Shown here: piece by piece, positions 35,380-43,123 of the stretch
Position numbering within the stretch: position 1 is the stretch's first letter
Layout: each line of letters begins with the position of its first letter
DNA from: Balneolaceae bacterium
GTDB taxonomy: Bacteria > Bacteroidota > Rhodothermia > Balneolales > Balneolaceae
NCBI GenBank assembly: GCA_007694095.1
Contig: RECI01000151.1
Coordinates: forward strand, 1-43,123
Direction of reading: 5' to 3'
DNA length: 43,123 nt
The notes under the pieces: model-generated
Databases searched by the model: none
What the model was told of the DNA's origin: nothing
Seen by the model: only the letters and a program-made list of their open reading frames with translations
Position numbers and translations under genes: made by a program

Positions 35380-36255
35380 ATGTTCAGAAATACAATATTT
35401 ACTGTAATATTGTTACCACTCATTATCTCATGCACCGAAAAACAAAGGTCTGCAGATAGAGTTGTAATTGCTTCTGTTGCAGGGGAACGGCTTACTTTGC
35501 AACAGGCTTTCGATGATATACCACCGGATATCCTGAAGGAAGATTCCATCCATACGATCTATGCATATGCCAACCAATGGATTCAATCGAGGGTAGCCAT
35601 TGATCATGCACAACAAATCGGAATTCAAAACACCCCCGATTTTATGAAAAAAATGGACAGATACCGCAATCAACTTCTCGAAACACTTCTTGTGGAATAT
35701 ATCATTGCTCAAAATGAAGCGGAACTCGAAGTATCCCGTGAGGAAGCACAAAACTATTACCAAACCAATCGTGACCAATTTCTTCTTGATGAGAAATACA
35801 TCCGGTTCAGACACCTGGCAACAAATACACGAACCGCAGCTGAGAATGCAAACAGGGAAATAATGGCCGGACAAGACTGGGAGGAAATTGTGGAGAGGTA
35901 CAGTGTTGATCCTGAATTGCAACTGCGCCATTCAACTCAGTTTTGGCCTATTTCAATTGCCGCTTCAGATTTGCCTCCTGTAAATCAGCAGTTACGAATT
36001 ATGGGAATAACAGAACGTTCTCCAATCATTTTTTTCAGAGGCCAATATCATTGGGTGCAGGTGATGGATGAACGCAGGGAAGGTGAATATCCCGATCTTG
36101 AGTGGCTGATCCCGCAAATAGAGCGTTGGTTAAAACTTGAAAAGTCCAGAAGATTGACAAATGCTTATCTCAGGAATCTTTATCTTCAGGCAGAATCTAA
36201 TAATGAAATTGACCTGATAAACGTTAGTGACCTTGAATCACTGATTTATCAATAA
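35380..36255 (+). CDS. SurA/PpiC-like lipoprotein with degenerate parvulin region
   Basis: A 291-residue lipoprotein: signal MFRNTIFTVILLPLIISC with the lipobox Cys at 18. It has a SurA-N-like helical region (VIASVAGERLTLQQAFDDI, then NQLLETLLVEYIIAQNEAEL) and one poorly conserved rotamase-like segment (YIRFRHLATNT to HWVQVMDERREGE). The usual FGYH is replaced by GQYH. It may be a chaperone without isomerase activity. I use the ATG at 35380; a TTG precedes it. It lies between two clear parvulin genes. Confidence 0.75.
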   Translation: MFRNTIFTVILLPLIISCTEKQRSADRVVIASVAGERLTLQQAFDDIPPDILKEDSIHTIYAYANQWIQSRVAIDHAQQIGIQNTPDFMKKMDRYRNQLLETLLVEYIIAQNEAELEVSREEAQNYYQTNRDQFLLDEKYIRFRHLATNTRTAAENANREIMAGQDWEEIVERYSVDPELQLRHSTQFWPISIAASDLPPVNQQLRIMGITERSPIIFFRGQYHWVQVMDERREGEYPDLEWLIPQIERWLKLEKSRRLTNAYLRNLYLQAESNNEIDLINVSDLESLIYQ

Positions 36256-36275
36256 TTTTAACATCATCCAATTTG

Positions 36276-37673
36276 ATGAAACTTGCACTAAAGTTTACAC
36301 TAATACCCTTTTTTATTATTTCCAGCGTACTTTCCTCATTCAGTATTGCCTACAGTCAATCCAATGCCGACCGTATTGTAGCGATCGTTAACGACCGGAT
36401 TATTTTGAAATCTGATGTGGATGATGAAATCAGAACGTTTATGAGGCAGGCAGAAGTTGAAGGTTCTGAGATTCCGTTTTCTGAAGATTTGTGGTACAGC
36501 GCACTTCAAAGTATGGTTGATAATTATGTACTGCTTGAAAAAGCGAGAATCGATTCCATTGTAGTAGGTGATGACCTTGTTGACAGGCAAATGGATCTTC
36601 GGATCAACCAGCTTGTGCGGCAGGCCGGCAGTGAAAGAGCACTTGAGGACGCTTTTGGCCAAAGTATTATTCAGATACGTGCAGAATTCAGGGATCAATT
36701 CCGGGAGCAGATGATTGTACAGGAAGTTCAGAATTCCAAGCTGAGAACGGTAACGATTACCAGACCTGAAGTTGAGGAATTCTTCAACAGCATTCCCGAG
36801 GACAGAATCCCGATAATCCCTGAGCAGGTTGGGGTGTCACAAATAGTGATCATACCGCCTCCGCTTGAAGAGGCGAAACAGCAAGCCTACGAAAGGGCAA
36901 GGGCACTGCGAGACTCTGTTGTAACATACGAACGCGATTTTGAAGTAATGGCCCGCCTTTACAGTGAGGATGGAACCGCGCAGCGGGGAGGCCTTATCCC
37001 CATGCTGCCAATGAGTGAGCTGGTGGCAAACTATTCGGCCGCTGCCTCTGCACTTCAGCCCGGTGGCATATCAGAAGTGGTTGAAACCCAGTTTGGTTTT
37101 CACGTGATACGGCTGAACCGCAGAGTAGCCGATAATATTGAAACCAATCATATACTCATCAGGGTGCCGGAGGATGCCATTGACGAACAGGCAGCTATAG
37201 ATAAACTAAACGCACTGCGTGACAGTGTTTTGGTGCACGGCGAACGTTTTTCAGATCTTGCACGCAGGCATTCGGAAGATGAAGAAACTAGAGGTTTTGG
37301 AGGAAGGTTATATGATGAACGTACAGGGTCGCGCCTGATGCCGATTAATCAACTTGAACCAGCCCTTTACAGAATCGTTCTTCTGCTTGATGATGAAGGC
37401 CAAATATCTGAGCCAAGGTCATATAATCCAAGAAACCCAACCGTGAACCGTGCCTTCCGGATTGTTCGGTTAGACAGGCATATTCCTGAACACAGGGCTA
37501 ATTTAAAAGACGATTATGACAGACTTCGGGACCTTGCTTTGCAACAGAAGCAGGCAATAAAAATGGCAAAATGGATCGATGATATCAGAAGTGAGGTTTA
37601 TGTAGAATTCAAAATTCCAATGCCGGAGAATATTGAAGGCATAATGCCAATTGAAGAACCCGTATCTCTATAA
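36276..37673 (+). CDS. surA: SurA-type periplasmic chaperone / prolyl isomerase
   Basis: A 465-residue periplasmic chaperone for outer-membrane proteins. The signal peptide (about 1-28, ending IAYSQS) is followed by the SurA N-domain starting DRIVAIVNDRIILKSDVDDE. Two parvulin domains follow, about 185-285 (with TQFGFHVIRLNRR) and 288-395 (ETNHILIRVPE), and a C-terminal helix completes the chaperone module. This N-P1-P2-C layout is that of SurA. The ATG at 36276 is used; a TTG precedes it. It is third in the folding-factor operon; moxR follows after 8 nt. Confidence 0.92.
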   Translation: MKLALKFTLIPFFIISSVLSSFSIAYSQSNADRIVAIVNDRIILKSDVDDEIRTFMRQAEVEGSEIPFSEDLWYSALQSMVDNYVLLEKARIDSIVVGDDLVDRQMDLRINQLVRQAGSERALEDAFGQSIIQIRAEFRDQFREQMIVQEVQNSKLRTVTITRPEVEEFFNSIPEDRIPIIPEQVGVSQIVIIPPPLEEAKQQAYERARALRDSVVTYERDFEVMARLYSEDGTAQRGGLIPMLPMSELVANYSAAASALQPGGISEVVETQFGFHVIRLNRRVADNIETNHILIRVPEDAIDEQAAIDKLNALRDSVLVHGERFSDLARRHSEDEETRGFGGRLYDERTGSRLMPINQLEPALYRIVLLLDDEGQISEPRSYNPRNPTVNRAFRIVRLDRHIPEHRANLKDDYDRLRDLALQQKQAIKMAKWIDDIRSEVYVEFKIPMPENIEGIMPIEEPVSL

Positions 37674-37681
37674 ATTTATTT

Positions 37682-38677
37682 ATGACATCTCCTATTCCTG
37701 AGACGCCTGAAAAGGCTGCTGCTTTTTTCAGCAGTTCTTTTCAGCAAATTAAAAATGAAATAGCAAAAACCGTTGTTGGCCAAAAAGATGTGATTGATCA
37801 GCTTTTGATCTCACTATTTTCAAGGGGACATTGTGTACTGGTGGGTGTACCGGGACTTGCAAAGACCCTCTTAATACAGACTTTAGCTCAAACACTCAAT
37901 CTTTCTTTCAGCAGAATCCAGTTTACACCCGATTTGATGCCGGGCGACATTACCGGCACCGAGGTTATTGAAGATGATAAAGAAACCGGAAGAAAGGCAT
38001 TTAAATTTATAAAAGGACCAATATTTGCCAACATCGTGCTGGCAGACGAAATTAACCGAACACCGCCTAAAACCCAGGCTGCACTTCTCGAAGGAATGCA
38101 GGAATATAACGTAACTGCATCCGGGCAGACTTTCAGGCTCGACCGGCCGTTTTTTGTACTGGCTACTCAGAATCCGATTGAACAGGAAGGCACCTACCCG
38201 CTGCCAGAAGCTCAACTCGACCGTTTCATGTTCAATATATGGCTCGATTATCCCGACCTGGAAGAAGAAAAACAGATTGTAAGCCAAACCACATCTCCCC
38301 GGAAGGTTGAAATTAAATCCATTCTAGAAAAAGAGCAGATTATGGAAATCCAGGAGATGGTGAGAGAAGTGCCCCTCCCCGAACATGTACTGCATAAAAC
38401 CGTAAAATTGGTTTCTGAAACCAGGCCAAAAAACCCGCAGGCTCCCGAATTTGTTAAGAAATACCTGAGCTGGGGAGCAGGTCCCAGGGCATCCCAATAC
38501 CTTGCTCTCGGCGCGAAAACAAGAGCACTCTCACAAGGCCGTTACAATGTAGAAATGGATGATATCAACGCACTCGCAGTCCCCGTTCTCAGGCACCGGA
38601 TTGTGACAAATTATGCAGCCGAGGCAGAAGGTCTTACTACCGTAGATATCATTCAAAAACTGTTGAAGCGACTCTAA
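37682..38677 (+). CDS. MoxR-family AAA+ ATPase
   Basis: A 331-residue AAA+ ATPase of the MoxR group, which act as chaperones for the maturation of protein complexes, often with a von Willebrand factor A partner. Walker A is GVPGLAKT (55-62), Walker B is IVLADEINRTPPKTQAALLE, sensor 1 lies in VLATQNPIEQEGTYPLPEAQ, and the lid is C-terminal. The next gene encodes a membrane VWA-like protein 15 nt downstream, the expected pairing. Confidence 0.95.
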   Translation: MTSPIPETPEKAAAFFSSSFQQIKNEIAKTVVGQKDVIDQLLISLFSRGHCVLVGVPGLAKTLLIQTLAQTLNLSFSRIQFTPDLMPGDITGTEVIEDDKETGRKAFKFIKGPIFANIVLADEINRTPPKTQAALLEGMQEYNVTASGQTFRLDRPFFVLATQNPIEQEGTYPLPEAQLDRFMFNIWLDYPDLEEEKQIVSQTTSPRKVEIKSILEKEQIMEIQEMVREVPLPEHVLHKTVKLVSETRPKNPQAPEFVKKYLSWGAGPRASQYLALGAKTRALSQGRYNVEMDDINALAVPVLRHRIVTNYAAEAEGLTTVDIIQKLLKRL

Positions 38678-38692
38678 TAAACAAGCAGCGTG

Positions 38693-40810
38693 ATGATCTA
38701 TGGAATTTTTCAAGGTATCAGCCCGGTTCTGCCTGCATTACTGATCATTCTGCTTGCCGCAATCTCTTTTTCAATTGCATGGTGGAGCTATACACATCTG
38801 CAAATCCTGAAACCTTCTGTTAAATGGGGATTAATCTCATTACGGGCTGCAGCACTTTTTATCCTTGTCATTCTATTATTGAACCCTTTTATCACACGGC
38901 AGGTATCTCTCAGCGAAAGCCCTGCCGTTGCGGTTTATTTTGACAACAGCCAGAGCATGTCGGTTGAACGCGGCGAATATTACGGCATCCAGACATACAG
39001 GCAACTTGTGGAGCAGTTTGATGGCGGAAAACAGGATAACCTGCGGTACGATGAATTTCTTTTTGATGAAAATATTATTCCCGGCAGCGATTTAACACTT
39101 ACCGGAACACGTACCAATATCAGTGATGTGATGGAACACATCCGGGAAAATGAGAACCGTTACCGGGCAGCCATCCTTTTTTCGGATGGAATCGTAACCC
39201 ATGGACGAAATCCAGTTTTTGCTGCGCAAAACCTTTCTATACCCGTTATTACGGTACCCGTTGGCGATACCACTACCGTGAGGGATATTGCAGTGGCGGG
39301 TGTAGATTATGTTCAAACCGGGTATACATTCACCCGTCAAACAATCAGGGCTGAAATTCAGCAAGAGGGATTTGAGGGAGAAGAGGCAGTAGTACAGTTT
39401 ATTAAGGAAGGTGAAGTTGTTGACAGCCAATTACTTGAGTTTACGGCCCCCTCAAGCAGCCAGGTGGTGGAATTCTTTGTGGAATTTGATGAACCGGGCT
39501 TTTTTGATTTTGAGATAAATATTCCGGCCCATCCCGACGAATTTACCGATCAAAACAACAGGGAAATTTTTGCCATTGAAGTGCTGGATGATAAAACAAG
39601 AATACTTTCACTTGCTTTTGAAGTTCATCCGGATGTTGCAACGATCAGAAGATTGATTGCGACTGATCAGCAAAACGAGCTTACTGCTTCCACATATCTT
39701 GGTAATAACCGGTTTGCCGGTGAAGATCCACGTAACATCAGTGAACCTTTCGACCTGATTGTACTTCACGGTCTGCCTGCTGTTGGTTCACCGCTGTTTG
39801 ATTGGGTTGAATCCAGGAATGCCCCTCTTCTATATATGGCCCTTCCCGGTAGTTATATGCAGAAATCTGACAGTAATGCAGCCCGCTTGATAGGTTACAG
39901 AATGCTGAGTTCCGGGAACCCTGCTGATGTACAGATAGATAATTTTCTTGGCGGCATATCTCATCCTCTTTTAGAAGTGGATGCTGTTAATTTTCAGCGG
40001 TTGCCTTCTCTGAAATCATACCGTTCAGGTTACCAGGTATCACCAGCTGCGCAGGAACTCGCAGGCTTGCTCTTTCAGCGGCTCGAGACAGAGATACCAT
40101 TACTAATCTCAATCGATACTTCCATTCGCAGAATCGCATCAGTTAATGCTTTTGGATGGTTTCGTTTTGAACAGAGCCAACAGGAAGAAACACGCCGTTT
40201 TTTCAATCAACTTTTTACAAACCTGGTTTCTTGGGCTTCCACCCCGCCAGATCAGCGGCTTCTGACAATAGAACCTGTCAAACAGGAATTTACAGAAAAT
40301 GAAGAAGTTGAAATACGTGCCATGTTGTTTAATGAGCGCGGAGAACCGGAGCCTGAAGCACTTATCAATATCACTGTTTATGATGGTAATATGCCCGAAC
40401 CCCTGAACAGTTTCAGGATGAATCACTCACAAAACGAAGTCTATTCTGTAAGCATTGGCAATTATCCGCAGGGAATATACCGTGTTGAAGCACGTGCCGT
40501 AAAAAATGACCGTGAAATTGGAACGGCTGAATCGCGGGTTAATGTACGACAATCTTCCATTGAGTTTCTGACAACAAAAAGAGACGATAACCTTCTTGAA
40601 ACGTTAGCCGAAATCACGGCAGGCAGGTTTCTTGATGACCTTGATTTTGATAGCCTTAATATTTTCCTGTCAGAAATAATTTCCGATCAACCGGATGAAG
40701 AGTTTTCAGAAGATTTTTTATATCTGTACCGCAGCGGTTTCTGGTTTTTCCTGGTAGTACTTTTATTGTCTGGTGAATGGCTGTTAAGGCGGTCTGTATC
40801 TCTTCCATAA
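38693..40810 (+). CDS. Membrane protein with VWA-like domain
   Basis: A 705-residue inner-membrane protein. Two transmembrane helices lie near the N-terminus (about 10-70). A von Willebrand factor A-like domain follows (about 75-190), with the MIDAS-type DNSQSM in VAVYFDNSQSMSVE and AILFSDGIVTHGRNP. A long periplasmic part has immunoglobulin-like strands, and a final helix (GFWFFLVVLLLSGEWLLRR) ends the protein. Together with MoxR it probably forms a chaperone/inspection system for the cell envelope. The partner proteins are unknown. GTG at 38690 is an alternative start. Confidence 0.82.
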   Translation: MIYGIFQGISPVLPALLIILLAAISFSIAWWSYTHLQILKPSVKWGLISLRAAALFILVILLLNPFITRQVSLSESPAVAVYFDNSQSMSVERGEYYGIQTYRQLVEQFDGGKQDNLRYDEFLFDENIIPGSDLTLTGTRTNISDVMEHIRENENRYRAAILFSDGIVTHGRNPVFAAQNLSIPVITVPVGDTTTVRDIAVAGVDYVQTGYTFTRQTIRAEIQQEGFEGEEAVVQFIKEGEVVDSQLLEFTAPSSSQVVEFFVEFDEPGFFDFEINIPAHPDEFTDQNNREIFAIEVLDDKTRILSLAFEVHPDVATIRRLIATDQQNELTASTYLGNNRFAGEDPRNISEPFDLIVLHGLPAVGSPLFDWVESRNAPLLYMALPGSYMQKSDSNAARLIGYRMLSSGNPADVQIDNFLGGISHPLLEVDAVNFQRLPSLKSYRSGYQVSPAAQELAGLLFQRLETEIPLLISIDTSIRRIASVNAFGWFRFEQSQQEETRRFFNQLFTNLVSWASTPPDQRLLTIEPVKQEFTENEEVEIRAMLFNERGEPEPEALINITVYDGNMPEPLNSFRMNHSQNEVYSVSIGNYPQGIYRVEARAVKNDREIGTAESRVNVRQSSIEFLTTKRDDNLLETLAEITAGRFLDDLDFDSLNIFLSEIISDQPDEEFSEDFLYLYRSGFWFFLVVLLLSGEWLLRRSVSLP

Positions 40811-40841
40811 AATGTTGACAGTGAATTTGGAGAATAGCGCT

Positions 40842-40872
40842 TTGGCAATGTTTTGATATGACCGTATATTTA
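40842..40872 (+). promoter_or_regulatory. Candidate sucD promoter
   Basis: TTG at 40842-40844 and TATATTTA at 40865-40872 fit the TTG-N20-TAnnTTTG pattern with one mismatch. The expected start near 40879 leaves a leader of about 40 nt before sucD. Confidence 0.45.
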
Positions 40873-40918
40873 TCGAATAATAAAATTAATGATGAACTAA
40901 CCTAATCAGATAGCATAC

Positions 40919-41785
40919 ATGAGTGTATTAGTAGGGAAAGATACCCGTTTAGTTGTACAAGGTTTCACCGGTAGTGAAGGCACTTTCCACGCCGGACAAA
41001 TGATTGATTACGGAACAACTGTTGTTGGGGGTGTAACCCCCGGTAAAGGTGGGCAAACACATCTTGACAGACCTGTTTTCAATACAGTTGCCGATGCTGT
41101 GAACCAGGAAGGCGCCAATACCTCCGTAATATTCGTGCCGCCTGCATTTGCCGCTGATGCGATCATGGAAGCTGCCATTTCGGGCATAAAAGTCATTATT
41201 TGTATCACTGAAGGGATTCCGGTACAGGATATGGTGAAAGCCAAACAGGTATGCAAAAATCACGGAGCTACTCTTGTAGGGCCAAACTGTCCGGGCGTTA
41301 TAACACCCGGTGAGGCCAAAGTGGGTATTATGCCTGCCGTGATATTCAAACCCGGCAATGTAGGCCTTATTTCACGCTCAGGCACCCTTACTTATGAAGC
41401 GGTGGACCAGCTCACAAAGGTTGGCCTTGGCCAAACTACGGCAATCGGTATTGGCGGCGACCCGGTAATTGGCACAACGCATACAGATGCTGTAAAACTG
41501 TTCAATGAAGATCCCGCCACAGAAGCTATTGTGTTGATTGGTGAAATCGGGGGTTCTGCCGAAGAAGAAGCGGCGGCATACATCAAAGAGCATGTTAAAA
41601 AACCGGTTGTGGCCTTTATAGCAGGAAGCACAGCTCCTCCCGGCCGAAGAATGGGTCATGCCGGAGCCATCATTTCGGGTGGACAAGGAACTGCAGCAGA
41701 TAAAATAAAAGCTCTCAAAAAAGCAGGTGTTACTGTAGCAGAAAGCCCGGCCGATATCGGCGTAACGTTGAAAGAAATATTATAG
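40919..41785 (+). CDS. sucD: Succinate--CoA ligase alpha subunit
   Basis: Alpha subunit of succinyl-CoA synthetase in the citric acid cycle, making ATP or GTP from succinyl-CoA. The 288 residues have the CoA-binding Rossmann domain ([18 protein letters not shown]), [20 protein letters not shown], and the phosphorylated His247 in [13 protein letters not shown]. Length is normal. The beta subunit gene sucC is not beside it, so the pair is split here, as in many Bacteroidota-like genomes. Confidence 0.97.
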   Translation: MSVLVGKDTRLVVQGFTGSEGTFHAGQMIDYGTTVVGGVTPGKGGQTHLDRPVFNTVADAVNQEGANTSVIFVPPAFAADAIMEAAISGIKVIICITEGIPVQDMVKAKQVCKNHGATLVGPNCPGVITPGEAKVGIMPAVIFKPGNVGLISRSGTLTYEAVDQLTKVGLGQTTAIGIGGDPVIGTTHTDAVKLFNEDPATEAIVLIGEIGGSAEEEAAAYIKEHVKKPVVAFIAGSTAPPGRRMGHAGAIISGGQGTAADKIKALKKAGVTVAESPADIGVTLKEIL

Positions 41786-42137
41786 GCTAATCATCTGATG
41801 TGGAGTGAAATCCGACTGAAGATTACCGGTCTCTGATATTCAAAATGCTGAATTGATCTGAAATCGAATATTGGATATCTCCTGTAGGATATTATCCGTC
41901 CAGAGGTCATTTAACACCGTGCCCTCCCCTGCTGAGCACATGCAGGCATATTGACAAAAGTTGCAGCTATTTCCATCATTTTTCAATAAAATGCACCTTT
42001 TTTCTGTTGAAAAGTGTGCTTTAAGGCTTCATCGAAACGCTAACGTATTGTTTTTCAATAGTCAGGTTTTTTGAGCAAGGTTTGTAGTACACAGGGGGGT
42101 ATTGACTCATTGGTATGAGATGTGGCATCTTTGTAGC
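41786..42137. other. Gene-free spacer before IS remnant
   Basis: About 350 nt between sucD and the first transposase remnant. No coding potential is seen. The last part (CACAGGGGGGTATTGACTC, near 42090-42107) probably includes the left end of the insertion sequence, but I cannot define a terminal inverted repeat. Confidence 0.4.
42102..42133 (+). promoter_or_regulatory. Promoter of the transposase remnant
   Basis: TTG at 42102-42104 and CATCTTTG at 42126-42133 fit the TTG-N21-TAnnTTTG pattern at all but one position. The expected start falls almost on the ATG at 42138, so the message would be leaderless or nearly so. Confidence 0.45.
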
Positions 42138-42534
42138 ATGTACTTCAAAGTATCCATGCGCCATAACCCCCATAGCGGCCACTCACAGGGCTACTACAGG
42201 CTGGTGGAGAGTTATCGAAATGAGTTCAACCGTATTTGTCACCGCACTCTGCTGAACATTGGCTTTGTGGATACCAGTCCTGAAAAGCTCAATTCGATTC
42301 GAGGCATACTCAATGACAGGCTCAACAGGCGGGGCAGCCTGTTTGAGGAGCAGGATCCGGAAGTTGCTCAGTTGGCTGATCACTACTGGGAGCAACTTGT
42401 GGCTGGTGGAAAAATTGACGTATCTGAGCAGGGGTATGCGAAAAAACAGCGGATGGTGGATGTGGATACCCTCACCCACAACGATGCCAGAGAGGTGGGT
42501 GCGGAATGGATGTGCTTTCAGGGAATAGAACAGT
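42138..42534 (+). pseudogene. N-terminal fragment of an IS1634-like transposase
   Basis: From the ATG at 42138 the frame reads MYFKVSMRHNP, then GYYRLVESYRNEFNRICHRT and LLNIGFVDTSPEKLNSI, the N-terminal pattern of large IS1634/IS4-clade DDE transposases found in this group. After about 132 residues (EWMCFQGIEQL) family likeness stops and the frame runs through the 39-bp hairpin repeat (42537-42575) to a stop near 42674. The catalytic core is absent, so this is a truncated, inactive element. A TTG at 42102 would extend the frame upstream but lies in the promoter. Confidence 0.65.
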
Positions 42535-42536
42535 TA

Positions 42537-42575
42537 AACCCAAAAAAGCCGTTAGGCCTTTTTTGCCCTCCGGGC
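42537..42575 (-). repeat. 39-bp hairpin repeat, second copy
   Basis: Exact reverse complement of 51-89. It begins within three bases of where transposase likeness ends, so it marks the breakpoint. Confidence 0.95.
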
Positions 42576-42693
42576 CGACCCCGACAGGGCTGTACGGGAC
42601 AGGCATTGAAAATCAATGATTTAGCTTTTTTATTTAAAGTAAGAATTCCTGTGAGTTTCAAAGTCGGGGGTTAACCCCGACACTGGAGTTTGG
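42576..42693. other. Spacer with GC palindrome
   Basis: Contains GTCGGGG-GTTAA-CCCCGAC (about 42663-42681), a stable hairpin, and an earlier half-copy GACCCCGAC near 42577. It lies between two transposase remnants. No gene. Confidence 0.5.
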
Positions 42694-43110
42694 CTAACAT
42701 CTGACGTTAATCAGTGCAGAAATTGCGGGATTGACTCGTTTTTTATGGGTTCTTGCCTGAGATTGGTTGGTCGCAAAGCCTGAGAAACTCCACCCAATGG
42801 AATTGGCGTATTCCTCTGCCCTGAACTGGTTACAAATATCGCCGGTTGTCCACCGGTCGGTGGGCTTGCCGGGGTACCATTTCGGGCGTGGAAGTGCGGG
42901 CTTGGACACGCTCCGGCAGGCCAGTTCTCCAGCGGTTAGTAGCAGGCTGTACACCCCGGTAACAAACCTTGGTACGCTCTCGGCAGACTGCGGGTTGCGT
43001 ACCTGCGCCTGCCCACACCCCATCCCTGTTTTCTGTTCGCGAAACATTTTATGTAAAGCTTTACATAACAGTTTCCGATGCCTGAAAACAGAGCTGGACC
43101 TTCGCCCAAT
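42694..43110 (-). pseudogene. C-terminal fragment of a DDE transposase
   Basis: A leftward frame open from 43110 to the stop at 42694. Its middle reads FREQKTGMGCGQAQVRNPQS, then VPRFVTGVYSLLLTAGELA and LPRPKWYPGKPTDRWTTGDI. This resembles the closing part of IS701/IS4-like DDE transposases (the glutamate helix region, then a proline-lysine-tryptophan segment). The N-terminal part is missing: upstream in this frame is a stop at 43111-43113. The frame crosses a 20-bp palindrome at 43049-43068. Family assignment is tentative. Confidence 0.5.
43049..43068. repeat. Perfect 20-bp palindrome
   Basis: TTATGTAAAGCTTTACATAA is its own reverse complement. It lies near the broken end of the second transposase remnant. 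Confidence 0.9.
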
Positions 43111-43123
43111 CTACCACAAAAAC

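Overview
The window looks like a chromosomal segment of a Gram-negative member of the Bacteroidota/Balneolota/Rhodothermota side of the FCB group. I infer this from gene content (LolD, outer-membrane lipoproteins, SurA-type chaperones, MoxR plus a von Willebrand protein, fused mutase IcmF), from promoters of the TTG-N20/21-TAnnTTTG type seen in Bacteroidota, from weak or absent Shine-Dalgarno sequences, and from moderate G+C. I cannot name the species.

Layout. 1-11100 (+): translation block thrS-infC-rpmI-rplT-terminator-pheS-pheT, then a small coiled-coil gene with zapA, a hemolysin-III-like membrane protein, a YmdB-type phosphoesterase, lolD and a membrane-anchored TPR protein. 11236-15891 (-): fused B12 mutase icmF and an aguB-like amidohydrolase. 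16232-20231 (+): deoC, an aldehyde dehydrogenase, a C-terminally truncated second aldehyde dehydrogenase-like protein, and a SPOR lipoprotein. 20566-22844 (-): ychF, a PPP-type phosphatase, nusB. 22972-23045: tRNA-Val(GAC) with a clear promoter. 23046-24300: no intact gene, but a multiply frameshifted pseudogene and a 156-bp element with 19-bp terminal inverted repeats. 24296-30601 (-): accessory genes (DUF418 protein, beta-barrel protein, methyltransferase, alpha/beta hydrolase, AraC regulator, CPBP protease). 31170-33143 (+): tdk-nupC. 33469-40810 (+): three consecutive parvulin-type folding factors, MoxR ATPase, VWA membrane protein. 40919-41785 (+): sucD. 42138-end: remains of two different insertion-sequence transposases.

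How the genes work together. deoC with the two dehydrogenase genes can convert deoxyribose-5-phosphate to acetaldehyde and oxidise it. tdk-nupC imports and phosphorylates nucleosides. The SurA/PpiC trio would serve outer-membrane biogenesis, and lolD serves lipoprotein export.

The most unusual material is non-coding. Several spacers carry arrays of short words repeated with an exact 7-nt (once 8-nt) phase, arranged as inverted arms around a core. Two of these spacers (15905-16113 and 33197-33447) are diverged copies of one element of about 210-250 nt, lying in the same orientation just upstream of two unrelated genes. They differ in length mainly through the number of GCTGATA heptads. A separate 39-bp hairpin repeat occurs, identical and inverted, at both ends of the window.
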